NCBI GenBank assembly: GCA_005800405.1
Contig: SYFN01000082.1
Location: 1-9,006 of the forward strand
Direction of reading: 5' to 3'
Source of the DNA: Burkholderiales bacterium
GTDB lineage: Bacteria; Pseudomonadota; Gammaproteobacteria; Burkholderiales; Burkholderiaceae_D
DNA length: 9,006 bases
Part shown: one piece after another, positions 1 to 5,829 of the stretch
Position numbering within the stretch: position 1 is the stretch's first letter
How the letters are laid out: each line of letters opens with the position of its first letter
Made by a program: the position numbers and the translations under genes
Notes under the pieces: generated by a model
The model's database searches: none
What the model saw: the letters and a program-made list of their open reading frames with translations, nothing else
Told to the model about the DNA's origin: nothing

Positions 1-84
1 AAAGCAGAAAAAGCCTTGCACTTGAGCTTGTTTCCACCCATTCCAACACCACAGGAGGTGATGCAAAGATTGAATCTACAATGA
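1..84 (+). CDS. Possible C-terminal tail (27 codons) of an unidentified gene cut by the left edge
   Basis: Frame 1 is open from the window edge to a TGA at 82-84 and reads KAEKALHLSLFPPIPTPQEV followed by MQRLNLQ. The pattern of an amphipathic helix, a hydrophobic-proline stretch and a short terminal helix resembles the ends of sugar aminotransferases (DegT/DnrJ/EryC1 type) found in polysaccharide loci. That resemblance is weak and I do not assign a family. Two minus-strand frames are also open over the same bases, so coding on this strand is not established. If real, it converges on the truncated phosphatase gene with only about 53 bases between the two stop codons. Confidence 0.3.
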   Translation, partial: KAEKALHLSLFPPIPTPQEVMQRLNLQ

Positions 85-137
85 AGTCAAGCTAGACTAA
101 AAACTCTCACAGACTTTGGATCAACATTTAACGCGGG

Positions 138-356
138 TCACATCCAACTTGCCAGATTTCGGGATCGATGTTCGCTGATATCGATGCTGGACTGCCACAT
201 CAGCTCAATCGCAAGTCGGTCGGTAGGACTGCCTTCCAGCGTACTCAGCCCTGCAGAATAAACATCGTGCAAAGGCAGTAACTCGCGCAAAAGTCCTTCT
301 GCCATCGGGCTGCGACAGATATTGCCAGTGCAAAGCAAGAGAATGTTACGAATCAT
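138..356 (-). pseudogene. Truncated low-molecular-weight protein-tyrosine phosphatase (Wzb/EpsP type)
   Basis: The 72 residues begin MIRNILLLCTGNICRSPMAE, which carries the complete LMW-PTP phosphate-binding loop: Cys9, then five residues, Arg15 and Ser16. The following SAGLSTLEGSPTD segment and the ISEHRSRNL segment also match the family. Members are normally about 140-150 residues. This one stops at a TGA right after SWM, where the family continues into the core strand containing 'DLxLVM' and later the DP general-acid loop. The general acid is therefore missing and the product should be inactive. Reading past the TGA in frame gives PALNVDPKSVRVFSLA and a second stop, not a clear continuation. 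The ATG lies one base after the stop of the Wza-like gene, so the two were co-transcribed and translationally coupled. In intact loci this enzyme dephosphorylates the Wzc-type tyrosine kinase that controls capsule or exopolysaccharide polymerisation. No kinase gene is visible here. Confidence 0.85.
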
Positions 357-357
357 G

Positions 358-1263
358 TCAGCGTCCCGGTGTGGTTGCGATCACCGTAGTGGGCAGCGCT
401 CCGGGAATCATTGCGCTGATCGTACGATTCCAATTCGTCAACGGCGTCGCAGCGACGTACACGACATCACGCGGATTGAGCTCAAAGCCTTCGGCCATGG
501 CGAGTGCACCGGGCGCATTGGCATCAAGCTGGTACACCACTGACGATTGACTGTTACGACGAACCACATAGACCTGACGCGCATCGCCTGAAACAGGATT
601 GATACCACCCGCTTCTCCCAGCGCTTCGTTGAGTGTCAGACGACCATTGCGCATGGGGAGTGCGCGCGGTGCCGTAACCTCGTCCGAGATGAAGACCTTG
701 GTTTCATCACGCGAGAGTACGCGAACGACATCACCACTGACGAGCATGATGGAGGAAGGATTGACACCGCGCTGAACTAGCTGCGGCATATTGATCTGAT
801 AGCTCTTGCCTTCGCGACTGACCATGATGCGACTCTGATCTGCCATCGGCGTAACGCCACCCGCCCGATTGATAGCCTCGGTGAGCGTCATTGGCAAATC
901 ATTGATGGCCTGTACGCCGGGTTGTTTGACCTCGCCATCCACATAGACGCGCTTGCTGCGGTAAGTGAGTATGCGCAGGGTGACTTTGGGACTTTTTAGA
1001 TAGTGAGACAAGCGCCGCGTCAGCTGCTCGTGTGCCTCGACTGTGGTGAGCCCTGCAACACTCAGTTTGCCTGCGTAGGGAAATTCAAGCATCCCCTGCT
1101 GATCGATTTCAAAACCCGATTGAGGCTGCATGGGACTGACCGCGACACCGGCAACGCCCACCGCTCCGGGTACGCCGGCCGGCAGCATGGAAGCAGATAA
1201 TTCTGGATGATCCCAGACCACGATATGCAGAACATCACCGGCCTCGAGACGGTAGACCCGCAC
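358..1263 (-). pseudogene. Polysaccharide export protein, Wza family: main body, separated from its N-terminus by an in-frame stop
   Basis: This 301-codon frame encodes the periplasmic ring domains of a Wza-type outer-membrane polysaccharide export protein. Near the start is the hallmark YRLEAGDVLHIVVWDHPEL, which opens the Poly_export domain (residues about 4-98). Two SLBB-type repeats follow at about 103-180 (VYVDGEVKQPG, LTEAINRAGGV) and about 188-268 (LTLNEALGEAGG). The C-terminal segment should form the outer-membrane helix of the octameric channel. The only available start is a GTG at 1261-1263 with no ribosome-binding site and no signal peptide. The frame upstream is the same frame, interrupted by TAA at 1267-1269, so this is the second part of one gene (358-1494, about 377 codons, normal for the family). 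Unless the stop is a sequencing error or is read through, the exporter would not reach the outer membrane. It is followed after one base by the phosphatase gene. Confidence 0.88.
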
Positions 1264-1266
1264 CGG

Positions 1267-1494
1267 TTATATCAGGGCGCTGATATCTTCGGCAACCTGC
1301 TGGTCTCGCAGCGCTTTTTCACGCCGCACCAGACGCGGTGTGATGGCAAGAATCTCAGCCGGTGCCACGACGGCATCGGCTTCGTCTGCCTCCGTGGAAG
1401 ATGGCTGCGCTTTGCCAAACTGAATGCCGGGCGCCATCGATGCACACGCAGACAGGCATACCAACATCCCCATTGCCAATACCCTGCTGCGCAT
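1267..1494 (-). pseudogene. N-terminal lipoprotein part of the interrupted Wza-type exporter
   Basis: The 75-codon frame starts MRSRVLAMGMLVCLSACAS: a short positive n-region, a hydrophobic core and a lipobox Leu14-Ser15-Ala16-Cys17. That is a type II signal peptide, and Ala at +2 fits outer-membrane sorting. The rest (LAITPRLVRREKALRDQQ) matches the linker normally found between the lipidated cysteine and the Poly_export domain of Wza proteins. A GGGAGG ribosome-binding site at 1504-1509, nine bases before the ATG, supports the start. The frame ends at TAA (1267-1269), and the same frame continues as PVRVYRLEAGD and so on, so this is not a separate small lipoprotein gene. It lies 87 bases downstream of the permease gene on the same strand. 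It could be co-transcribed with it, as I see no strong terminator in the gap. Confidence 0.8.
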
Positions 1495-1581
1495 GATGAC
1501 CTGCCTCCCGTGAAACGCATCGGCATACCGAGCTCTGGGGAAGACTGTAGGGGTATCGTCAGAATGCGCTTTTGATGCCCC

Positions 1582-4104
1582 TCATGCTTCCCGCAGGGTC
1601 TGTATGGGCGGTCTCGAGAGAACGTTACGCAGGCCGAACCATCCACCCGAAAAGGCGCAGACGATACCTGCTGCGATACCGATGATCCACACTAGCGGGC
1701 TGAACTGCCATTTAAATTCGAAGACCTGATGCGACAGTACCCATCCGACCAGCGATGCGCCACTGGCGGCCAGCACGCCGGCAGCGGTGCCGACCAGCAG
1801 GCACTCGACCCATTGCGCGTGCGACAGCTCACGTCGGGTCGCACCAAGCGCTCGCAGCAGTCCGGCTTCATGAGCACGCTCATTCTGTGAAATCAGCATG
1901 GCGGCAGCGAGTACCATCACACCTGACACCAGCGTAAACAGAAACAGAAATTCGACTGCAGCAATCACCTGATCAATCACTTGCTGTACTTGTACAACCA
2001 TGCTGCCCACATCCACAATCGTCAGATTGGGATAGTGACGCACCAGCTGACTTACAAGTGACTGCTGGCTGGCGGGCAAATGAAACGCGGTGATGTAAGT
2101 CGAAGGCAGACTTTGTGCGGCAGATGGGTTGAGAATCACAAAAAAATTCACGCGCATCGATCCCCAATCCAGCTTGCGCAGGCTCGTGATCTTTACATCG
2201 ATGCTGTGTCCGCCCACATCGAAGCGTAATAGATCACCGAGCTTGAGTCCCAAGGTTTTTGCCAGACCTTGCTCAACGGATGCCTCGGGCTGCGCATCAT
2301 CAAACCAGCGACCTTCGGTAATCGTATTGTGCGCTGGCAGCGCCATCAGCGTGGAAAGATTGAATTCACGCTCGACCAGTCGTTGCGCACGCTCTTCAGT
2401 ATAAGTCGCGCTACTGATGTTGCGTCCATCCACCTGCAACAGACGTCCGCGTATCATCGGCGCGAGGCTGACATCGGCGATGCCATGTTGCGCAAGTTCC
2501 TGCGCGATAGCCTCCCGCTGATCAGGTTGTATGTTGATGATGAAGTGATTGGGCGCATCCGGCGGTGAGGACTGCCGCCAGGCAGCGACCAGATCTTGTC
2601 TGACGACGGTAAGCAGCAGTAATGCCATCAAACCGAGCGATAGCGCGACAATCTGCAATACCGTAGCCGCTGGCCTGCGTTTGAGCGATGTTTGCGCAAA
2701 ACGCCAGGCAGGCCATCCCGGCGGCACGCGTACCAGCTGCAGCAATCGCAGCAGCAGCCAGCCCGCCAGAAAAGAGACCGCCAGCAAGACGACGAAACCG
2801 CCTGAGGTCAGCAAACCCAGCCGAAGATCGCGTGCCTGCCAGAGCAACAATCCCATGAACGACGCCAAAGCGAGCAGATACCCGGAAACCGTGAATGCTT
2901 TCGGAGAATTCCGCTCGCGGCGAATCACGCGGTTATGCGGCACGTTACGTAATTGCAGCACCGGTGGTATCGCAAATCCGAGTAACAGCAAGAGACCCGT
3001 CGCCACGCCCTGTACCAGCGGCATCCAGCCCGGCGGTGGCAGGCGAGTCGTCATTAATGCACCCAGCCATTCGAGCAGCAAAAAATGTGCGCCAAAGCCG
3101 ATGACTGCACCCAGCAAACCACCGACGGTACCGACGAGGATGAATTCGATCAGATAAATTCGCGTGACCTCGCTTTGCCTCAGGCCAAGACAACGCAGCA
3201 TGGCAACGGCATCCAAATGCCGCTGCATGAAACGGCGAGAAGCCATTGCAATGGCCAGCGCAGCCAGCATGGCAGTGAGCAAACTGACCAGCGACAGAAA
3301 TTGGCGAGCGCGCTCGAGCGTTGTCCGCATTTCCGGACGACCGGACGCCAGCGATTCGAGTTGTACGCCGCGTACCTCATTGACCTTGATTTCATTTTCC
3401 AGCCAGCGCTGAAAAGAGGTCACGTCAGAGGAGTTTCCGGCAAGCTGCAGCCGGTAGGTGATGCGAGATCCATTTTGTACAAGACCGGTCGATTCGAGAT
3501 CCTGCAACGCCAGCATAACGCGCGGTGCAAAGTTCATGAATCCTGCACCACGATCTTTTTCCAGCAGAATTTCAGCAGCAATCGTGAAACGTCGCTCACC
3601 CAGCGTCATTGCATCACCCAGGTGAAGCCCGCGCAATGAGAGGAGCGCTGTGTCCACCCAGACCGTGCCTGCCTGCGGCGCACCCTTGGTCGTGAGCTCG
3701 GCATTCTTGGTGCGCAGAAGAAGATCGCCACGTAATGGAAAAGCGGATGACACAGCCTTGACAGCCACCAGACGTGTGTCTTCTGTCTCGGCATTGCCAG
3801 TAGTGGCCATGCTGGGAAAACTCGCGACATCGGCCATCAGCAGGCCACGTGCACCGGCTTCGGCGCGCCATGTCTCGCGCAAAGGATAATCGCTACGCAC
3901 CAGCAAATCGGCACCCAGCAACTCGGTTGCATCGCGCTCGAGCGCAGCATTCATCCGATCAACGAAAAATCCCACCGCCGACAAGGCCGCCACGGCGACG
4001 GCCAAAGCAGCCAGCAAGAAACGTAACTCGCCGGCACGCCAGTCGCGGCGCGTCATGCGCATTGCACGCTGCACAGTCATCAACGCCTCAGAGGCAATAC
4101 GCAT
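1582..4104 (-). CDS. ABC transporter permease with two FtsX domains (YbbP-like)
   Basis: This 840-residue integral membrane protein belongs to the MacB/FtsX permease superfamily, close to the size and layout of E. coli YbbP (about 800 residues). The sequence shows about ten hydrophobic segments, near residues 27-48, 268-289, 314-345, 362-382, 405-421, 430-452, 480-501, 713-738, 767-789 and 801-823. Large extracytoplasmic domains lie at about 50-265 and 505-710. Two FtsX domains (about 265-385 and 718-832) each contain the cytoplasmic coupling segment: DAVAMLRCLGLRQSEV in the first and HEAGLLRALGATRREL in the second. Such proteins pair with a LolD/YbbA-type ATPase and work as mechanotransmitters or export lipid-like substrates; the substrate here is unknown. 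No ATPase gene adjoins it. The ATG at 4104 has GGAGA six bases upstream. A second ATG at 4080 (MTVQRAMRMT) has GAGG five bases upstream, so the start could be eight codons later. Confidence 0.93.
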   Translation of the reverse strand: MRIASEALMTVQRAMRMTRRDWRAGELRFLLAALAVAVAALSAVGFFVDRMNAALERDATELLGADLLVRSDYPLRETWRAEAGARGLLMADVASFPSMATTGNAETEDTRLVAVKAVSSAFPLRGDLLLRTKNAELTTKGAPQAGTVWVDTALLSLRGLHLGDAMTLGERRFTIAAEILLEKDRGAGFMNFAPRVMLALQDLESTGLVQNGSRITYRLQLAGNSSDVTSFQRWLENEIKVNEVRGVQLESLASGRPEMRTTLERARQFLSLVSLLTAMLAALAIAMASRRFMQRHLDAVAMLRCLGLRQSEVTRIYLIEFILVGTVGGLLGAVIGFGAHFLLLEWLGALMTTRLPPPGWMPLVQGVATGLLLLLGFAIPPVLQLRNVPHNRVIRRERNSPKAFTVSGYLLALASFMGLLLWQARDLRLGLLTSGGFVVLLAVSFLAGWLLLRLLQLVRVPPGWPAWRFAQTSLKRRPAATVLQIVALSLGLMALLLLTVVRQDLVAAWRQSSPPDAPNHFIINIQPDQREAIAQELAQHGIADVSLAPMIRGRLLQVDGRNISSATYTEERAQRLVEREFNLSTLMALPAHNTITEGRWFDDAQPEASVEQGLAKTLGLKLGDLLRFDVGGHSIDVKITSLRKLDWGSMRVNFFVILNPSAAQSLPSTYITAFHLPASQQSLVSQLVRHYPNLTIVDVGSMVVQVQQVIDQVIAAVEFLFLFTLVSGVMVLAAAMLISQNERAHEAGLLRALGATRRELSHAQWVECLLVGTAAGVLAASGASLVGWVLSHQVFEFKWQFSPLVWIIGIAAGIVCAFSGGWFGLRNVLSRPPIQTLREA

Positions 4105-4274
4105 ACAGACTCTCCAGATACCCGCCCGCTAACTGCACGGACAAGACGGGATTGTAAGAGACCGAGAGAACTCAGGCTGGCGAGCTGAAATCAGGGCGCC
4201 AGTCGGTGCTATGGTGACAGAGATTCGTGCGACAAAATGGTTTGGCACTTGATGGCGACGCGGCAGATACATTG

Positions 4275-4394
4275 TCACCTGACGTATTTTTCAAATTCTT
4301 CGGGCATGCTATCAACGACACTGGGGTCCAGCGTGCGCCGGGAGCGCGTGGGGAATTCGGATCGCATGCGATACGCCCACGCAGTAGTTATCAC
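4275..4394 (-). CDS. Possible short ORF or remnant (39 codons) in the intergenic stretch
   Basis: A GTG-initiated frame reads MITTAWAYRMRSEFPTRSRR and then TLDPSVVDSMPEEFEKYVR before a TGA. The composition is protein-like, with an arginine-rich first half and an acidic helical end. It lacks a ribosome-binding site because its start lies inside the 16-bp palindrome. The adjacent minus-strand frame is also open from about 4385 to a stop at 4172-4174, without an ATG. This could be a remnant of a dispersed or mobile element, or chance openness in GC-rich DNA. I do not recognise a family. Confidence 0.2.
   Translation of the reverse strand: MITTAWAYRMRSEFPTRSRRTLDPSVVDSMPEEFEKYVR
4361..4372. repeat. 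Perfect 12-bp palindrome ATCGCATGCGAT
   Basis: ATCGCATGCGAT is identical to its reverse complement. It lies 31 bp centre-to-centre from the larger palindrome at 4390-4405, about three helical turns, so both could face the same side of the helix. It is upstream of the permease gene and downstream of the DksA-family gene. A protein-binding role is only a guess. Confidence 0.45.
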
Positions 4395-4405
4395 CTGCAG
4401 GTGAT
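4390..4405. repeat. Perfect 16-bp palindrome ATCACCTGCAGGTGAT
   Basis: ATCACCTG and CAGGTGAT are exact reverse complements with no spacer. An operator for a dimeric regulator fits better than a terminator, since there is no loop and no T-tract. It sits about 285 bases upstream of the permease start, which is distant for a simple promoter operator. Confidence 0.5.
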
Positions 4406-4498
4406 CATGTTTTAGACACTGTACACCTAAAAACCGTCATCCAAGCGCGGGGGGGTGAAGCGGGGGTTTCATGTAGCGTGCTGCATACCCGCGAAACA

Positions 4499-4520
4499 GC
4501 ACTGGCGTGCAAACCAGTGC
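4499..4520 (-). terminator. Weak stem-loop downstream of the DksA-family gene
   Basis: GCACTGG (4499-4505) pairs with CCAGTGC (4514-4520) around an eight-base loop. Read on the minus strand it is followed by TGTTTC, a poor T-tract, and it lies about 97 bases after the stop of the DksA-family gene. It may be the transcript end, but the weak T-run leaves this uncertain. Confidence 0.35.
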
Positions 4521-4616
4521 GCGTCCTGCCAAGGGGGATCCAGTGTCTTTGTTTTAATCTGGGGCATCAGGCTACTTCACGACTTCCACGCACGTTTAAC
4601 CATCCGATTTGCATGC

Positions 4617-5009
4617 TTACATGGTGGAACCCTTCATGCCATCCTGATGGGTGCGTTCGAAATTTTCCTGACAAGGTGCACAACGCTCTGCAAAAGGAAT
4701 AGCCTGCAGACGCTCGAAAGGAATTTCGTAACCGCAGTTGATACATTCGCCGTAGGTTCCGCTATCGAGTTTTTTTCGCGCCAGTTCAATCGCGCGCAAT
4801 TCATGCATGTTGCGACCAACCGCTGCATTACCAATATCCATTGATAGATTGGCGAAAGATAAATCACCGGGATCAGGGACTTCGCTGGCCAGCTGCGCAT
4901 AATGATCCTGCAGACTGACTTCGCGCTTGATGTCATCACGCAGATCTTGCTCACGGTCATTGAGCAATTGATACAAGTACTTTTTTTGTTCCTGATTGAG
5001 GCTCTCCAT
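4617..5009 (-). CDS. Short DksA/TraR-family zinc-finger transcriptional regulator (130 residues)
   Basis: Proteins of this family bind the secondary channel of RNA polymerase and modulate initiation, often with ppGpp. The N-terminal half (about residues 5-80) is a predicted helical hairpin. Its turn region contains acidic DPGD (46-49), the place where DksA carries functionally important aspartates. The C-terminal half has a C4 zinc finger: Cys89 and Cys92 (ECINCG), then Cys110 and Cys113 (RCAPC), with the usual YGECINCGYEIPFERL context. The frame is open further upstream, but I chose ATG 5007-5009 (MESLNQEQKKYLYQLL) because AAGGA sits about seven bases before it and the upstream residues do not look like the family. 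At 130 residues it lacks the N-terminal extension of canonical DksA (about 150), so it is better called a DksA-like paralogue. It is divergent from the unknown gene at 5372-5677. Confidence 0.9.
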   Translation of the reverse strand: MESLNQEQKKYLYQLLNDREQDLRDDIKREVSLQDHYAQLASEVPDPGDLSFANLSMDIGNAAVGRNMHELRAIELARKKLDSGTYGECINCGYEIPFERLQAIPFAERCAPCQENFERTHQDGMKGSTM

Positions 5010-5371
5010 GCGGCTTCCTTGGTCTCGGGTGGATTGATGCGCAGCGAGATCTTCGGATGAATTGCAAGTCCACTGCGATGAGCCATTTTGTTTCGAGCGA
5101 AGCCGGCTGAATTTGATAAAAAACAATCACGCTATCAGTGTCAGAGACTTGATAAATTTGGGATGGGTCATGCAAAAAATCGATTTAGAACGCCTATTTA
5201 CCGAAAATTCGCACAACAAATATTGCAACTTTAAAAACAAAAACTTGCGTCATCGCAGAGTGTCATCACCCGTTGATTTGTCTCAAGCTCACACCGCTAG
5301 ACATCAAAAAAATAATCGCTAGACTGCCGTTTCTGGTTATTAACTTCCAGCCTGATACAAAGAGTGATCCC
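5010..5371. promoter_or_regulatory. Divergent AT-rich intergenic region between the DksA-family gene and the unknown plus-strand gene
   Basis: These 362 bases separate two divergent genes and should hold both promoters. The core (about 5110-5260) is markedly more AT-rich than the surrounding genes. On the minus strand, CTGACA followed 17 bases later by TTTATC is a possible but poor sigma-70 promoter for the DksA-family gene. On the plus strand I see no clear -35/-10 pair. Reading frames crossing the region have no ribosome-binding sites and look non-coding. An 8-bp direct repeat near the plus-strand gene is listed separately. Confidence 0.5.
5295..5324 (+). repeat. Direct repeat of CGCTAGAC, 22 bp apart
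   Basis: CGCTAGAC occurs at 5295-5302 and again at 5317-5324. The start-to-start distance of 22 bp is about two helical turns, and an A-rich tract (ACATCAAAAAAATAAT) lies between the copies. The pair ends 47 bases before the ATG of the plus-strand unknown gene, a good place for an activator or repressor site. This is inferred from spacing and position only. Confidence 0.4.
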
Positions 5372-5677
5372 ATGAATGATCTTGATGACAGCCACTACGC
5401 CAACGAACCCCTGCCCCGCAGTGAAGACCTGATGAATGAATTTCTCGAGGCCTCAGTAAAAAGCCAAGGCAGCGCGGGAGAATCCTATCTTTTGCGCGAA
5501 GCCGGACTGAGTCTGGCGAGACTGGTGAAATCGGGACAGTGGGTAGATATGCGGCAAAGTGTGAACAAACTGGTTCCTTTATCCATTCGCCCCAGACCGG
5601 TTCGGCGCGGCAGAGGGCGGCACCGGCCGTTCATCCACTTGGGTCAGTCAGATTTGTTACTGGGCAGGCCTGACTAA
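5372..5677 (+). CDS. Hypothetical protein, 101 residues, Arg-rich C-terminal part
   Basis: I do not recognise this protein. The start at ATG 5372 (MNDLDDSHYANEPLPRSEDL) is supported by AAAGAG seven bases upstream. The first 65 residues are acidic to neutral and probably helical (LMNEFLEASVK, SYLLREAGLSLARLVKSGQW). Residues 73-86 (RPRPVRRGRGRHRP) are strongly basic and could bind nucleic acid or be out-of-frame sequence. A frameshift is possible: from about 5564 the neighbouring frame is open to 5723 and reads TNWFLYPFAPDRFGAAEGG, also protein-like. There is no signal peptide or membrane segment. It is the only well-supported plus-strand gene in the window, divergent from the DksA-like gene and convergent with prpE. 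Confidence 0.55.
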   Translation: MNDLDDSHYANEPLPRSEDLMNEFLEASVKSQGSAGESYLLREAGLSLARLVKSGQWVDMRQSVNKLVPLSIRPRPVRRGRGRHRPFIHLGQSDLLLGRPD

Positions 5678-5714
5678 CGAGCACAGTCCACATTCTGCTG
5701 ACGCGAGGCAGGCA

Positions 5715-5738
5715 CGTCCATGATGCGCATCATGGACG
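5715..5738. repeat. Perfect 24-bp palindrome between convergent genes
   Basis: The left arm CGTCCATGATGC (5715-5726) is followed immediately by its exact reverse complement (5727-5738), with no spacer. It lies 38 bases after the stop of the unknown plus-strand gene and 92 bases beyond the prpE stop. With no T-tract on either side it is not a classical intrinsic terminator. It could be a cruciform-forming site, a transcript-end hairpin or an operator. Confidence 0.6.
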
Positions 5739-5788
5739 GCTGCAGTGGGATTCGAGAAAAATCCTGTGCGGTTGGGCAATCAAGGCAG

Positions 5789-5816
5789 CCCGGCCAGCTG
5801 GCATCAGCGGGCCGGG
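5789..5816 (-). terminator. Strong GC-rich hairpin just after prpE
   Basis: CCCGGCC (5789-5795) pairs with GGCCGGG (5810-5816). Inside, after an A-G mismatch, GCTG pairs with CAGC around a GCAT loop, giving an 11-pair stem. It begins 14 bases past the prpE stop codon. There is no good T-tract on either strand, so it may act in Rho-dependent termination or protect the 3' end rather than work as an intrinsic terminator. Confidence 0.55.
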
Positions 5817-5829
5817 ATCACCGGGATGG

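Larger units (their letters stand above)
4105..4616. other. Intergenic stretch of about 510 bases between the DksA-family gene and the permease gene
   Basis: No convincing protein family is encoded here. It holds two perfect palindromes (4361-4372 and 4390-4405), a stem-loop (4499-4520), an inverted repeat of GGTGACA (4213-4219) with TGTCACC (4273-4279), and a pair of G-runs (seven at 4449-4455 and five at 4462-4466). Several frames stay open across 4172-4415 on both strands, including one 39-codon minus-strand frame listed separately. The permease promoter should lie in the part nearest 4104, but I see no clear -35/-10 pair. The stretch is long for a gap between genes on the same strand and may contain a decayed element or small RNA. 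Confidence 0.6.

Noticed and set aside
1267..1269. Programmed stop-codon recoding of the Wza gene
   Set aside because: TAA is not a usual recoding codon and I see no dedicated stimulatory structure. A nonsense mutation or sequencing error is simpler.
1272..1646. 124-codon minus-strand frame overlapping the end of the permease and the start of the Wza gene
   Set aside because: It overlaps two supported genes in a different frame and has a Trp/Cys/Arg-rich out-of-frame composition.
2549..3157. 202-codon plus-strand frame inside the permease gene
   Set aside because: It is fully antisense to a strongly supported membrane protein and has a low-complexity Ser/Arg/Pro composition. It also has no recognisable domain.
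3085..3639. 184-codon plus-strand frame inside the permease gene
   Set aside because: Antisense shadow of the same permease gene, with unlikely composition and no family resemblance.
4227..4415. 62-codon plus-strand frame in the intergenic stretch
   Set aside because: It starts at a non-ATG codon without a ribosome-binding site. The opposite strand is equally open, and no family is recognisable.
4446..4470. Possible G-quadruplex from the G7 and G5 runs
   Set aside because: Only two G-runs are present, so a four-run quadruplex would need the G7 run to split, giving a weak structure at best.
5010..5126. N-terminal extension of the DksA-like protein to 169 residues
   Set aside because: The 39 extra residues are unlike the family, and the internal ATG at 5009 has a good AAGGA ribosome-binding site.
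5062..5322. 86-codon plus-strand frame in the divergent spacer
   Set aside because: It crosses the promoter region, has no ribosome-binding site, and turns into low-complexity Asn/Lys/Arg sequence.
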